Source: G020353235 sp964569555 (GTDB lineage Bacteria; Chloroflexota; Dehalococcoidia; Dehalococcoidales; JAUYDJ01). From it: a stretch of 33,602 nucleotides of DNA. Under the pieces are notes generated by a model. It did not search any database. It saw nothing but the letters and a program-made list of their open reading frames with translations, and was not told where the DNA came from. The stretch is from NCBI GenBank assembly GCA_964569555.1, contig CAZMTT010000007.1, positions 1-33,602 of the forward strand. The letters run 5' to 3'. The position numbers and the translations under genes were made by a program. Positions 1-7,495 of the stretch are shown here, one piece after another (the first letter of the stretch is position 1; each line of letters opens with the position of its first letter).

Positions 1-53
1 CCAGTGACCTCTTGCGTGTGAAGCAAGCGCTCTAACCACTGAGCTAACCGCCC
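1..53 (-). tRNA. tRNA-Val (CAC), 3' part cut off by window edge
   Basis: Read on the minus strand, the 5' acceptor arm begins GGGCGGT, followed by TA, a GCTC...GAGC D-arm and a five-base-pair anticodon stem CTTGC/GCAAG. The loop is TTCACAC. The anticodon CAC lies at plus positions 18-20, which assigns valine (GUG codons). The variable region starts, but the T-arm and 3' acceptor lie outside the window. A promoter-like pair of boxes sits just upstream (67-95). Confidence 0.9.
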
Positions 54-66
54 CTAAAGCATCTCT

Positions 67-95
67 ATTTTAACGCCAAAATTTGGCTTTGTAAA
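67..95 (-). promoter_or_regulatory. putative promoter of tRNA-Val
   Basis: Minus-strand boxes TTTACA (95-90) and TAAAAT (72-67) are separated by 17 bases, each 5/6 to consensus. The predicted start is about 6 bases before the tRNA 5' end. A 13-base palindrome GCCAAAATTTGGC (75-87) fills most of the spacer, so it could be an operator or chance. Confidence 0.55.
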
Positions 96-103
96 ACATC
101 AGG

Positions 104-505
104 CTAGGGCTTTTCTTGGGGGTAGCGGGCGACGGCTCTGGTCTTCAGCCCGCCCCGTTCCTTGAAATTTGCCTCCACCACCATTGAGACCGGGTCGAGC
201 AAGCTGACCAAATCATTAAGGATTCGGTTGACGGCGTGCTCCTGCAGGATGCCCACGTTGCGGTAGGAAGTGAGGTAGTATTTCAGCGATTTAAGCTCAA
301 CCAGGGAGTGGTGGGGGAGGTAGCGAATCACCAGCTGGGCGAAATCGGGCAGCCCCGTCCAGGGGCAGACGAAGGTGAACTCGTCCGTCTCGTAGACCAC
401 CTCGGTTGCCGAATCGGGATAGTCATAGGGGACGGTCTCCAGCACATCGCGGTCAATGGCTTCTTCCGACTGGCGGTCAAATCGCCTGGCGGTATATTTG
501 TCCAT
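104..505 (-). CDS. queF: NADPH-dependent preQ0 reductase QueF
   Basis: Reduces 7-cyano-7-deazaguanine (preQ0) to preQ1 with NADPH in queuosine tRNA modification; cytosolic. The 133 residues match the short type I QueF class of about 130-165 residues. The catalytic cysteine is Cys47 in FVCPWTGLPDF, followed by the catalytic Asp54. The QueF signature E-x-KSLK-x-Y is seen as ELKSLKYY at residues 70-77, and the following LQEH segment matches the substrate-binding Glu/His. The ATG at 505 has a GGAG ribosome site and an upstream promoter-like pair. The gene diverges from plsC and is followed by tRNA-Val. No queC, queD or queE is in the window, so preQ0 must come from elsewhere. Confidence 0.95.
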   Translation of the reverse strand: MDKYTARRFDRQSEEAIDRDVLETVPYDYPDSATEVVYETDEFTFVCPWTGLPDFAQLVIRYLPHHSLVELKSLKYYLTSYRNVGILQEHAVNRILNDLVSLLDPVSMVVEANFKERGGLKTRAVARYPQEKP

Positions 506-526
506 ACTATCTCTCCTGTGCTGGCT

Positions 527-556
527 ATTTTAGCACCCGGCAGGGTCAAGAGGCAA
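527..556 (-). promoter_or_regulatory. putative queF promoter
   Basis: Minus-strand TTGCCT (556-551, 4/6) and TAAAAT (532-527, 5/6) with an 18-base spacer. The predicted leader is about 15 bases and contains the GGAG ribosome site of queF. Confidence 0.45.
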
Positions 557-572
557 TCGCTTTGGGCGGGGT

Positions 573-601
573 TTGGCTTGCTTTTGACTATGGGCTATAA
601 T
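573..601 (+). promoter_or_regulatory. putative plsC-ispH promoter
   Basis: TTGGCT (573-578, 4/6) and a perfect TATAAT (596-601) with a 17-base spacer, ending 29 bases before the plsC start codon. It diverges from the queF promoter. Confidence 0.65.
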
Positions 602-630
602 AAGGGCTAACTCTTTTCCGGTGAAGTAGA

Positions 631-1272
631 ATGCCCAGGTTTTACGATTTGGCTGGGGTGTTGGTCCGGTTACTGCTGTTTCTGCTGACTGACTGGCAGG
701 TCAAGGGCAGGGAGAACGTGCTCGTTAACGGCGGCGTAATTGTGGTCGCCAACCACCTTAATCTGGCTGACCCGCCGGTACTGGGCGCCAGTCTGGGGCG
801 GAGGGCGGTATTTGTGGCCAAGAAGGAGCTGTTCCGCTCCCGGTTCTTGGGTTATATAATCCGCAGCTTTGGCGCCTTCCCGGTACAGCGGGGGGAACTG
901 AACCGGCAGGCACTGCGCCAGGCAGACCAGGTTCTGGCCAGGGGGCTGGCCCTGATTATCTTCCCCGAGGGGAGCCGAAGCCGGAATGCTAAATTACAAC
1001 CCGCCCTTCCCGGCTCGGCGCTGATTGCGCAGCGCAATAACATCCCGGTTCTGCCGGTGGGCATTACCGGCACCGAGAAAATCAGGGGTGCCGGCTGGTG
1101 GCTGCGCCGTCCCAAGATAGTGGTCAATATCGGTCGTCCTTTTCAGCTGCCCCCGGTTGAAGGTAGCCTGACCAGAGCCAGGCGCCAGGAGCTGGCCGAT
1201 GCCATAATGTCACATATCGCCCGGCTTCTGCCGGTGGCGTATCAGGGGAACTATGCCGGGGGGAGGGACTGA
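631..1272 (+). CDS. plsC: 1-acyl-sn-glycerol-3-phosphate acyltransferase
   Basis: Transfers the second acyl chain to lysophosphatidic acid to make phosphatidic acid at the inner face of the membrane. The LPLAT-family catalytic motif N-H-x4-D is seen as NHLNLAD (residues 41-47). The glycerol-phosphate-binding motif follows as FPEGSRS (111-117). A hydrophobic stretch at residues 8-20 probably anchors the N-terminus. The 213 residues are normal for short PlsC proteins. Its stop codon abuts the ispH start (TGAATG), so the two are almost certainly co-transcribed and translationally coupled. PlsX, which makes the acyl phosphate for the first acylation, is also in the window near 30 kb. The exact acyl specificity cannot be read from the sequence. 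Confidence 0.93.
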   Translation: MPRFYDLAGVLVRLLLFLLTDWQVKGRENVLVNGGVIVVANHLNLADPPVLGASLGRRAVFVAKKELFRSRFLGYIIRSFGAFPVQRGELNRQALRQADQVLARGLALIIFPEGSRSRNAKLQPALPGSALIAQRNNIPVLPVGITGTEKIRGAGWWLRRPKIVVNIGRPFQLPPVEGSLTRARRQELADAIMSHIARLLPVAYQGNYAGGRD

Positions 1273-2127
1273 ATGGCCCTGAAGATTGAGAAGGCAGACA
1301 AGATAGGCTTTTGCTACGGTGTCCGGCGCGCCATTAATATCATTGAGAAGGTCGCCCGGGAGCAGGGTGGGGTGGAAACACTGGGCCCGGTGGTGCATAA
1401 CCGCCCGGTTCTGCACCGGCTGGCTGAGCTCGGGATCAAGGTGGTTAACCGTGTGGCCGAGATACGGGGTGATACGGTGGCGGTTAGCTCTCACGGCGTT
1501 AGCCCGCAGGTGGAGAGTGAGATTCAGGCACGAAACATTGACATCGTCAATACCACCTGTCCCTTTGTCCACCGCGCCCACGTGGCGGCACGGAGATTAG
1601 CTGAAGCCGGCTTTTTCGTGGTGATATATGGTGATGCCGGTCACTCTGAGGTCAAGGGCATTCTGGGCTACGCCAAAGGCAAGGGGGTAGCCACCCTGGA
1701 TGATAAATTCATTCTTAATTTTGACCCTTTGCCGCGCCGTTTGGGCATTCTGTCGCAGACAACCCAGGTGCCGGCCTACTTTACCGAGTTTGTCAAGAGG
1801 CTCATTGACCGCGCCTTCGTTAAGGACTCTGAGCTACGCATTATTGATACTATCTGCCACGAGATTATCGAGCGTCAGGCAAATGCCCTGGAACTGGCCG
1901 GTCGGGTGGGCTTAATGCTGGTTATTGGCGGTCATAATAGCGCCAATACCAAACACCTGGCTGAGTTGTGTGCCCAGGCAACGAAGACATATCTGGTGGA
2001 AACTGCCGCTGAGATTCAGCCTTCCTGGCTGCAGAACGAAGAACACGTCGGCATAACCTCAGGCGCTTCAACTGATGAGCAGACCATTAACGAGGTAATC
2101 GCGAAGCTGGAAGAGATTCGGGGCTAA
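1273..2127 (+). CDS. ispH: 4-hydroxy-3-methylbut-2-enyl diphosphate reductase
   Basis: Last enzyme of the MEP isoprenoid pathway; converts HMBPP to IPP and DMAPP using a [4Fe-4S] cluster. The three cluster cysteines are visible: Cys14 (GFCYGV), Cys96 (NTTCPFVHRAH) and Cys195 (DTICHE). Conserved substrate-site residues include His42 (VHNRPV), His74 (SSHGV), His124/Glu126 (GHSEVKG), SQTT at 161-164 and the ITSGAST loop near 261-267. The usual NSSNT motif reads NSANT here. At 284 residues it has the standard length without the S1-domain extension seen in some bacteria. It follows plsC with no gap. Its end overlaps the convergent RAM-domain gene by 4 bases. Confidence 0.96.
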   Translation: MALKIEKADKIGFCYGVRRAINIIEKVAREQGGVETLGPVVHNRPVLHRLAELGIKVVNRVAEIRGDTVAVSSHGVSPQVESEIQARNIDIVNTTCPFVHRAHVAARRLAEAGFFVVIYGDAGHSEVKGILGYAKGKGVATLDDKFILNFDPLPRRLGILSQTTQVPAYFTEFVKRLIDRAFVKDSELRIIDTICHEIIERQANALELAGRVGLMLVIGGHNSANTKHLAELCAQATKTYLVETAAEIQPSWLQNEEHVGITSGASTDEQTINEVIAKLEEIRG

Positions 2128-2354
2128 ATTGCCAGGCAGGTTACCGTTCGGGAAATGCCGGCTATGGGGTGAATCTTGGTGGTCACTAGGTCACCGATAT
2201 TGGTCAGGCTTTCACCTTCAACTATGGCGATAACATCATATGGCCCGGTAACGATATCAACCGATTTCACTCCCTTTTGTCGTCCGATGGCATCAACAAC
2301 CTCTTTGCTTTTGCCGACATCGGCTTCAATCAGGACAAAGGCTTTAGCTGCCAC
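2124..2354 (-). CDS. stand-alone Lrp/AsnC ligand-binding (RAM) domain protein
   Basis: A 76-residue protein that is essentially one RAM (Lrp/AsnC C-terminal) domain with no DNA-binding helix-turn-helix. Family features seen are an alternating beta-alpha-beta pattern, the GPYDVIAIVEG core strand and the final GISRTVTCLAI strand. Such single-domain proteins form oligomers that bind amino acids or other small ligands; the ligand is unknown here. I chose the GTG at 2354 because a strong ribosome site, GGAGGTGA, lies 6 bases upstream. The GTG at 2363 falls inside that site and is unlikely. A consensus-perfect promoter precedes it. The gene is convergent with ispH and diverges from the acyl-CoA dehydrogenase. 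Confidence 0.85.
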   Translation of the reverse strand: MAAKAFVLIEADVGKSKEVVDAIGRQKGVKSVDIVTGPYDVIAIVEGESLTNIGDLVTTKIHPIAGISRTVTCLAI

Positions 2355-2391
2355 TGAACTCACCTCCTCCAGCTAAAATCTAGGCTGGCTT

Positions 2392-2420
2392 ATTATAGTT
2401 TTACCGGGTGGTGCTGTCAA
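2392..2420 (-). promoter_or_regulatory. consensus-perfect promoter of RAM-domain gene
   Basis: Minus-strand TTGACA (2420-2415) and TATAAT (2397-2392) with exactly 17 bases between: 12/12 consensus positions. The leader of about 30 bases carries a strong ribosome site. High expression of a small ligand-binding protein is predicted. Confidence 0.8.
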
Positions 2421-2457
2421 CATTGATGATGATTGGGGTGAAGCATTATTTAATGGT

Positions 2458-2487
2458 TTGACGCCAGCGAATTGCCCTGGCTATAAT
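2458..2487 (+). promoter_or_regulatory. putative acyl-CoA dehydrogenase promoter
   Basis: TTGACG (2458-2463, 5/6) and TATAAT (2482-2487, 6/6), 18-base spacer. The start codon is at 2526, with GGAGAAG about 8 bases before it. This promoter is back-to-back with the RAM-gene promoter. Confidence 0.75.
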
Positions 2488-2525
2488 AGACTGACTTATT
2501 TCCGGAGTCTGAAGGAGAAGCTAGC

Positions 2526-3680
2526 GTGGAATATTTCTTAACCGAACAGCAGCAGGTAATCCGGGACTTGGCCCGCCAGATTGCCGAGGAAAAAATTAAG
2601 CCGGTTCGCGCTGAGCTTGACGAGAAGGAAGAGTTCCCCTGGGCGATATTGAAAGACCTGGCCGATACTGACATGTTCGGTGTCTTTATCCCCGAAGAAT
2701 ACGGCGGCGTGGGTGGGGGTTGTTTTGAGCTGTGTCTGGTTATGGAGGAGCTAAGCCGGCTATGTTGCGGGGTGGCGGTAAGCTATGCCGCCAGTGCTTT
2801 AGGCAGTCTGACTCTGCTGGAATACGGCAGTGAAGCGCAGAAGCAGAAGTACCTCCCCGCTATCGCCAGCGGCCAGAGGCTGGCTGCCTTTGCCCTGACC
2901 GAGGAAACCGCCGGCAGTGATATCAGTGCCATTAAAACCACCGCTATTCGGGAAGAAGGCGGCTACCGGCTCAACGGAACCAAGCGGTTCATCACCAACG
3001 GCGGTGAGGCCGAAATATACACTGTTATTGCCCTGACCGATAAAGAGAGGGGAGCCCGTGGCGCCAGCGCCTTCCTGGTGGAAAAAGAGACCCCCGGCTT
3101 CTCTTTTGGCCGAAAAGAGAAAAAGATGGGCATTCGTACCTCTGCCACCCGGGAGCTGGTCTTTGAGGACTGTCTCATTCCCGGGGAGAATCTGATTGGC
3201 CGGGAGGGGGTGGGGTTTATTATGGCACTAAGGCTTCTAGACCGCTCCCGCCCGGTGATAGGGGCCCAGGCCGTCGGGCTGGCTCAGGGGGCTCTGGAGG
3301 CGGCGGTGGACTATGCCCGCCAGCGCATCCAGTTCGGGCATCCCATTATTGCGCTTCAGGCAGTCCAGCATATGCTGGCCGATATGGCAATGCAGGTAGA
3401 AGCCGCCCGGTCACTGGTTTACGCTACCGCCCGCACCATTGATAGCGGGGCCAAGAATTTCAGCAAAGAGGCGGCCATGGCTAAAGTTTTTGCCTCCGAT
3501 GTAGCCATGAAGGTTACCACGGATGCGGTGCAGATTCTGGGCGGGGTCGGCTATATGCGTGATTATCCCGTGGAGAAAATGATGCGGGATGCCAAAATAA
3601 CCCAGATTTATGAGGGCACCAATCAGGTGCTGCGAAACGAAATCGCGGCTGAACTCAGGAAGAGCAGGGCGTTTGCCTAA
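2526..3680 (+). CDS. acyl-CoA dehydrogenase
   Basis: FAD flavoprotein that introduces the alpha-beta double bond into an acyl-CoA thioester; cytosolic, normally passing electrons to ETF. The 384 residues match the short/medium/branched-chain family. The N-terminal helical domain is followed by the FAD/substrate segment FALTEETAGSD, the FITNG strand and a C-terminal helical domain. The catalytic base is Glu363 in IYEGTNQ, the position used by medium- and short-chain and butyryl-CoA enzymes. The start is a GTG with a good GGAG site and its own promoter. Chain-length or branched-chain specificity is not decidable by eye. No etfAB is nearby. The downstream methyltransferase begins 10 bases after the stop. 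Confidence 0.93.
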   Translation: MEYFLTEQQQVIRDLARQIAEEKIKPVRAELDEKEEFPWAILKDLADTDMFGVFIPEEYGGVGGGCFELCLVMEELSRLCCGVAVSYAASALGSLTLLEYGSEAQKQKYLPAIASGQRLAAFALTEETAGSDISAIKTTAIREEGGYRLNGTKRFITNGGEAEIYTVIALTDKERGARGASAFLVEKETPGFSFGRKEKKMGIRTSATRELVFEDCLIPGENLIGREGVGFIMALRLLDRSRPVIGAQAVGLAQGALEAAVDYARQRIQFGHPIIALQAVQHMLADMAMQVEAARSLVYATARTIDSGAKNFSKEAAMAKVFASDVAMKVTTDAVQILGGVGYMRDYPVEKMMRDAKITQIYEGTNQVLRNEIAAELRKSRAFA

Positions 3681-3689
3681 TTACGGTAA

Positions 3690-4340
3690 TTGCTCGCCTT
3701 TTTGGTATCCGTTTTAATAATAGATGTCATTATGTTTATTCTCAGCTATGCCACGGTGATAGACCCGCTATTGCGTGACGTCAGGCTTTATACTCCAGAG
3801 TTTTCCGGGATGAAAGCCGGGGACAGGGTGCTGGATGTTTGCTGCGGGACAGGGGACCAGGCAATCCATTATGCCCGAAAAAATGTTACGGTTATCGGGG
3901 TAGATTCCAGTCCTGATATGATTAAATCAGCCGCCGGAAGTAAAAGAAGGCAGGGCTTGAGCAATGTCTCATTTCAACTAGCCGATGCTTTACATTTACC
4001 CTTTAGGGATAGCTTCTTTGACTATGCATCTATCTGTTTTGGCTTGCATGAGAAAGAGAGAATAGCCCGCAACATAATAATTTCGGAAATGAAAAGGGTG
4101 GTCAGGAAAGGCGGCGCCCTGATTTTTGTTGATTTTCAGGTCCCTTTACCCCGATGTCCCATCACTTATCTAGTCAAAGCCATAGAATTTATTGCCGGCG
4201 GAGACCATTTTAGGTGTTTTAAAGACTATGTTGCCCAAGGTGGGATGACCGAAATATTAAAGATAAACCGGCTCGGTGAAGAGAAGCGGGATTACCTGAA
4301 GAACGGGCTTATGGTAATCATAAAAGCCAGCAATACCTAG
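3690..4340 (+). CDS. class I SAM-dependent methyltransferase
   Basis: Contains the Rossmann SAM-binding motif VLDVCCGTGDQ near residues 47-57, an acidic residue ending strand 2 (VIGVDSS) and the LADALHLPF motif, in the style of UbiE/MenG and related small-molecule methyltransferases. The substrate is unknown. The N-terminal 20 residues are hydrophobic and could be a membrane-associating helix. The start is uncertain: TTG at 3690 keeps that helix, while the ATG at 3732 would remove 14 residues. Neither has a clear ribosome site. The gene is visibly AT-richer than its neighbours (24 G+C in the 60 bases 3961-4020, against over 70% in much of the dehydrogenase), which may mean separate ancestry. 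It follows the dehydrogenase by 9 bases and is probably co-transcribed. Confidence 0.8.
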   Translation: MLAFLVSVLIIDVIMFILSYATVIDPLLRDVRLYTPEFSGMKAGDRVLDVCCGTGDQAIHYARKNVTVIGVDSSPDMIKSAAGSKRRQGLSNVSFQLADALHLPFRDSFFDYASICFGLHEKERIARNIIISEMKRVVRKGGALIFVDFQVPLPRCPITYLVKAIEFIAGGDHFRCFKDYVAQGGMTEILKINRLGEEKRDYLKNGLMVIIKASNT

Positions 4341-4378
4341 CCGGTTTAGCGCCGGTGACGGTAACTCTGATATCAAGC

Positions 4379-4408
4379 TTGAACTGGTTACAAGGCTCTG
4401 AGTATAAT
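4379..4408 (+). promoter_or_regulatory. putative promoter of fatty-acid operon
   Basis: TTGAAC (4379-4384, 4/6) and TATAAT (4403-4408, 6/6) with an 18-base spacer. The first gene starts at 4437 behind a GGGAG site. The same TTGAAC-N18-TATAAT arrangement is found upstream of tRNA-His. Confidence 0.7.
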
Positions 4409-4436
4409 AAATAATTAGTTTTAGCGGGAGCTGATA

Positions 4437-4880
4437 GTGATACAGGAAAATGTAGCCCAGTTGCTGAAAGAGCCGGTAGGCTCAACGCGAGATTATGAGC
4501 TGGATGAGCCAGTTGACATTACCGGCAACGGGGTGGGCACTCAGGTCAAGGGCAAGGTCAGGCTGACGCGCACCAACCGGGGCATTCTGGTCAGGGGGAC
4601 GGTAAACACCGGGGTTGAAGTTACCTGTAGCCGCTGCCTAAGCCAGTTCCGCTGTCCGCTGACTTTTACCATAGAAGAGGAATATTTCCCGGTAATAGAG
4701 GTAAATAGCGGGGCGCCGCTATCGCCGCCCGATGAGCCGGGCTCTTTCATCATTGATGAGCACCATATTCTCGATTTAACTGAGGCGATACGCCAGTATG
4801 CCCTGCTGGCGATGCCGATGAAGCCGCTATGCCGTGAAGATTGTACTGGGTTATCACCCAAGTTAGAAGGAAGGGGTTAG
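4437..4880 (+). CDS. DUF177 (YceD-type) protein
   Basis: Member of the DUF177/YceD family, which in E. coli and plastids supports 23S rRNA accumulation and nearly always precedes rpmF, as here. The 147-residue protein has a beta-rich N-terminal half, a CSRCL pair near residues 63-66 and the C-terminal signature with CREDCTGL. These four cysteines look like a zinc site. The start is GTG at 4437 with GGGAG about 9 bases upstream. It is the first gene of the rpmF-fabD-fabG-nusB-acpP operon. A direct role in ribosome assembly is inferred from the family, not shown here. Confidence 0.88.
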   Translation: MIQENVAQLLKEPVGSTRDYELDEPVDITGNGVGTQVKGKVRLTRTNRGILVRGTVNTGVEVTCSRCLSQFRCPLTFTIEEEYFPVIEVNSGAPLSPPDEPGSFIIDEHHILDLTEAIRQYALLAMPMKPLCREDCTGLSPKLEGRG

Positions 4881-4883
4881 ATT

Positions 4884-5081
4884 ATGGGAGCTTTACCTAA
4901 ACGAAGGCGCGCCAGGCCGCGTCAGGGGAATAAGCGCAATATGGGGTTGACGCTGTCCCAGCTGGACTACTGTCCGCAATGCCATAGCCCCAAGCCGTCT
5001 CACCGTGTCTGTCCGGTCTGTGGCAGCTACGGGGGCAGGGAGGTCATCGAGATAAAGCCACCGAAGAAGAAGGGAGCCTGA
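4884..5081 (+). CDS. rpmF: 50S ribosomal protein L32, zinc form
   Basis: Large-subunit ribosomal protein of 65 residues. It has the typical basic N-terminus (MGALPKRRRARPRQ), the TLSQLDYC segment and two CxxC pairs (CPQC and CPVC) that bind zinc, so it is the C-plus form rather than a zinc-independent paralogue. It begins 4 bases after DUF177 with a GGAAGGGG ribosome site. fabD starts 5 bases after its stop. The link of rpmF to fatty-acid genes is conserved in many bacteria and is thought to tie ribosome and membrane synthesis. Confidence 0.96.
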   Translation: MGALPKRRRARPRQGNKRNMGLTLSQLDYCPQCHSPKPSHRVCPVCGSYGGREVIEIKPPKKKGA

Positions 5082-5085
5082 ACCG

Positions 5086-6030
5086 ATGAAGGTAGCCTAT
5101 GTCTTCCCGGGGCAGGGCTCTCAGTGGATAGGTATGGGGCGCGACCTTTATGACCAGTTTGCCTCAGCCAAGGTAGTCTTTGACCAGGCTGACCAGGCTC
5201 TGGGGCTGGCTATTTCTCGCTTATGCTTTGAGGGACCTGAAGATGAGCTTCGCCAGACAGTTAATACCCAGCCCGCCGTGGTCACCGTCAGCCTCGCCTG
5301 CCTGAAGGCGCTGGAGGAAGCAAACACCGTTGATGGGCTACCTCCCCCCGCCTATGTTGCCGGGCACAGCCTGGGTGAGTATAGCGCGCTGGCGGCCGCC
5401 GGGGTGCTTGACCTGGCGGATGCCATTTATCTGGCCCGGGAGAGGGGGCGGCTGATGCATGAAGCCGGACTGAAAAATCCGGGGAGCATGGTCGCTGTAA
5501 TCGGGCTCAGCCAACCTTTGCTGGCTGATATCTGCCAGCAGACCGATACCCGGATTGCCAATATTAACTGTCCCGGTCAGCTGGTTATCAGCGGGGAAAA
5601 AGAGAAACTGGACAAGGCTGCCGAATTGGCTACGGCTAAAGGCGCCTATCGTGTCGTTCCCTTAGCGGTAAGCGGCGCCTTTCATACCCCGCTGATGCAG
5701 CCGGCGGTGGAAGGCATGGCTGGGGTTATCGCTAAGCTTTCTTTTAACGACCCGGCCATCCCGATTATTGGCAATACCACGGCTCAACCGTTGACCAGCG
5801 CCGAAGCGGTAAAAGAGGAACTGCTCAATCAATTGTGTAACCGTATTGACTGGCAGTCCTCAATCCAGTATATGTTGAGTAAAGGCGTGGCCACTTTTAT
5901 TGAGATAGGACCGGGGAAAGTACTCAGCGGTCTCATCAAACGGATAGATAAAAAGGCACAGACCCTGAACCTGGGCGATGCCGAAGCGGTTAAAAATATC
6001 AAGACTGCTCTAGCGCAGTCTGAGGAGTAG
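5086..6030 (+). CDS. fabD: malonyl-CoA:ACP transacylase
   Basis: Moves malonyl from CoA to acyl carrier protein, supplying the extender unit for type II fatty-acid synthesis. Motifs seen are GQGSQ near the N-terminus, the nucleophile Ser95 in GHSLGEYSAL, the carboxylate-binding Arg120 (ARERGRLM) and the catalytic His200 in GAFHTPLM. The 314 residues and ferredoxin-like insert are standard. The acceptor ACP is encoded two genes downstream. Spacing of 4-5 bases on both sides indicates tight operon structure. No fabH or fabF is present in the window. Confidence 0.97.
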   Translation: MKVAYVFPGQGSQWIGMGRDLYDQFASAKVVFDQADQALGLAISRLCFEGPEDELRQTVNTQPAVVTVSLACLKALEEANTVDGLPPPAYVAGHSLGEYSALAAAGVLDLADAIYLARERGRLMHEAGLKNPGSMVAVIGLSQPLLADICQQTDTRIANINCPGQLVISGEKEKLDKAAELATAKGAYRVVPLAVSGAFHTPLMQPAVEGMAGVIAKLSFNDPAIPIIGNTTAQPLTSAEAVKEELLNQLCNRIDWQSSIQYMLSKGVATFIEIGPGKVLSGLIKRIDKKAQTLNLGDAEAVKNIKTALAQSEE

Positions 6031-6035
6031 GACCG

Positions 6036-6788
6036 GTGGACCTTTCGGGTAGAGTAGCTATTGTGACCGGGAGCGGGCGGGGTATCGGCCGGGCAATTGC
6101 CCTGAAACTGGCTGAGGACGGGGCGACGGTGGTGGTCAATGATATCGGCTCAACGGAGCCGATAGAGGCCGTTGCCGGGGAAATCAGGGCGATGAAACGG
6201 CAGAGCCTGGCGGTTCTGGCTGACGTGAGTTCGGCACCGGAGGTGACCAAGCTGGTGGAGACCACCATATCAAAATACGGGAAGGTTGATATTCTGGTGA
6301 ACAATGCCGGCATTGTCCGCGACCAGCTCCTGGTGCGCATGTCGGAAGCAGACTGGGACCGGGTAATCGAGGTTGACCTGAAGAGCGTCTTTCTCTGTAC
6401 CGCCGCGGTGCTGAGGCATATGATGAAACAGCGCTGGGGCAGAATCATCAGTATTACCAGCGTGGTCGGTATCGCCGGCAATCCGGGACAGGCTAACTAT
6501 GCTTCAGCTAAAGCCGGCATTATCGGCTTTACCCGCACTGTAGCCAAAGAAGTAGCTTCGCGGCGTGTTACCGTTAACGCCATTGCCCCCGGCTTTATTG
6601 ATACCGAGATGACACAGCGGCTGGATGAGAAGCGACGGCAGGAAATTGTCGGGCGCATTCCGGCCGGCTGTCTGGGCACCCCCCGTGATGTCGCCGAAAC
6701 GGTTGCCTTCTTGACTTCGGATGAAGCCAGGTATATTACCGGGCAGGTGCTCAGTGTGGACGGGGGTTTGCTGGGAGCCGGGTGGTGA
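6036..6788 (+). CDS. fabG: 3-oxoacyl-ACP reductase
   Basis: NADPH-dependent reduction of beta-ketoacyl-ACP, first reduction of the fatty-acid cycle. This 250-residue classical short-chain dehydrogenase has the cofactor loop TGSGRGIG (11-18), the NNAG motif (89-92) and the catalytic triad Ser142, Tyr155 and Lys159 (YASAK). It ends with the FabG-type SVDGG segment. The start is a GTG at 6036, 5 bases after fabD. Many SDRs look like FabG, but its place between fabD and acpP makes this assignment firm. Confidence 0.95.
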   Translation: MDLSGRVAIVTGSGRGIGRAIALKLAEDGATVVVNDIGSTEPIEAVAGEIRAMKRQSLAVLADVSSAPEVTKLVETTISKYGKVDILVNNAGIVRDQLLVRMSEADWDRVIEVDLKSVFLCTAAVLRHMMKQRWGRIISITSVVGIAGNPGQANYASAKAGIIGFTRTVAKEVASRRVTVNAIAPGFIDTEMTQRLDEKRRQEIVGRIPAGCLGTPRDVAETVAFLTSDEARYITGQVLSVDGGLLGAGW

Positions 6789-6804
6789 GCAGGGTAGTAA
6801 GCTA

Positions 6805-7215
6805 ATGGGCGGAGAAAGGCGAAAAGCACGGCGGCTGGCACTTCAGGCGCTGTATGAAATTGATTCGGCGGGGCATGGGGTGGAGGAGGTGGTGGCCCGC
6901 CTTCTGGTTGAAGCCGGGTTATCTCAGGCAAGCAACGCTTTCGTTCGCGAACTGGTTGACGGTGTTATCCAGAATAAAGATAAGCTTGACCAGAGTATCC
7001 AGAAATTTGCCCCGGCCTGGCCGGTAGCACAGATACCGGTGGTGGACAGAAATATTCTAAGGCTTGCAATATTTGAGATTTTACTTGATAATAGAATGCC
7101 AGTGAAGGTAGCCATAAATGAAGCCGTTGAGTTAGCCAAGACCTTTGGTAGCGATAACTCCGCCCGGTTTGTTAACGGCGTTTTAGGCTCGGTTAGCACT
7201 CAAGTCACTAGATAG
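6805..7215 (+). CDS. nusB: transcription antitermination factor NusB
   Basis: All-helical RNA-binding protein that, with NusE/S10, NusA and NusG, promotes antitermination of rRNA operons. The N-terminal RRKARRLALQALYEID segment binds boxA RNA. The C-terminal KVAINEAVELAKTFGS...RFVNGVLG block is diagnostic. I start at ATG 6805 (136 residues, typical length). The open frame extends further upstream to 6721 but that part only reads through fabG out of frame. The gene sits inside the fabG-acpP operon, an arrangement that again couples ribosome and lipid functions. Confidence 0.94.
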   Translation: MGGERRKARRLALQALYEIDSAGHGVEEVVARLLVEAGLSQASNAFVRELVDGVIQNKDKLDQSIQKFAPAWPVAQIPVVDRNILRLAIFEILLDNRMPVKVAINEAVELAKTFGSDNSARFVNGVLGSVSTQVTR

Positions 7216-7234
7216 AAAGAAAAGGGAGGAAAAA

Positions 7235-7495
7235 GTGGCCACCATTTTCGAACGCGTCAAGAAGATAATTATGGAGCAGCTTGGGGTGGAGGAGGTGGAA
7301 GTGGTGCCTACGGCGAACTTTATTGATGACCTGGGCGCTGATTCTCTGGACCTGGTTGAACTGATAATGTCTTTAGAGGAAGAGTTTAGCGATTCATCCC
7401 GCAAGGTTGAGATACCCGACGAGGATGCGGAGAAGATAGTAACCGTTCAGGATGCGGTTGATTATATCAGAGACCAAGGTATTAAGGATGGTTAG
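7235..7495 (+). CDS. acpP: acyl carrier protein
   Basis: Small acidic carrier of growing acyl chains. Ser37 in GADSLDLVEL is the 4'-phosphopantetheine attachment site, followed by the recognition helix. The 86 residues exceed the usual 77-80 mainly through a longer loop after helix II (EEFSDSSRKVEIPDEDAEKI). The start is GTG at 7235 preceded by an AGGGAGGA ribosome site, which predicts high translation despite the non-ATG codon. The 3' end overlaps the HAD gene by 8 bases. Confidence 0.96.
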   Translation: MATIFERVKKIIMEQLGVEEVEVVPTANFIDDLGADSLDLVELIMSLEEEFSDSSRKVEIPDEDAEKIVTVQDAVDYIRDQGIKDG

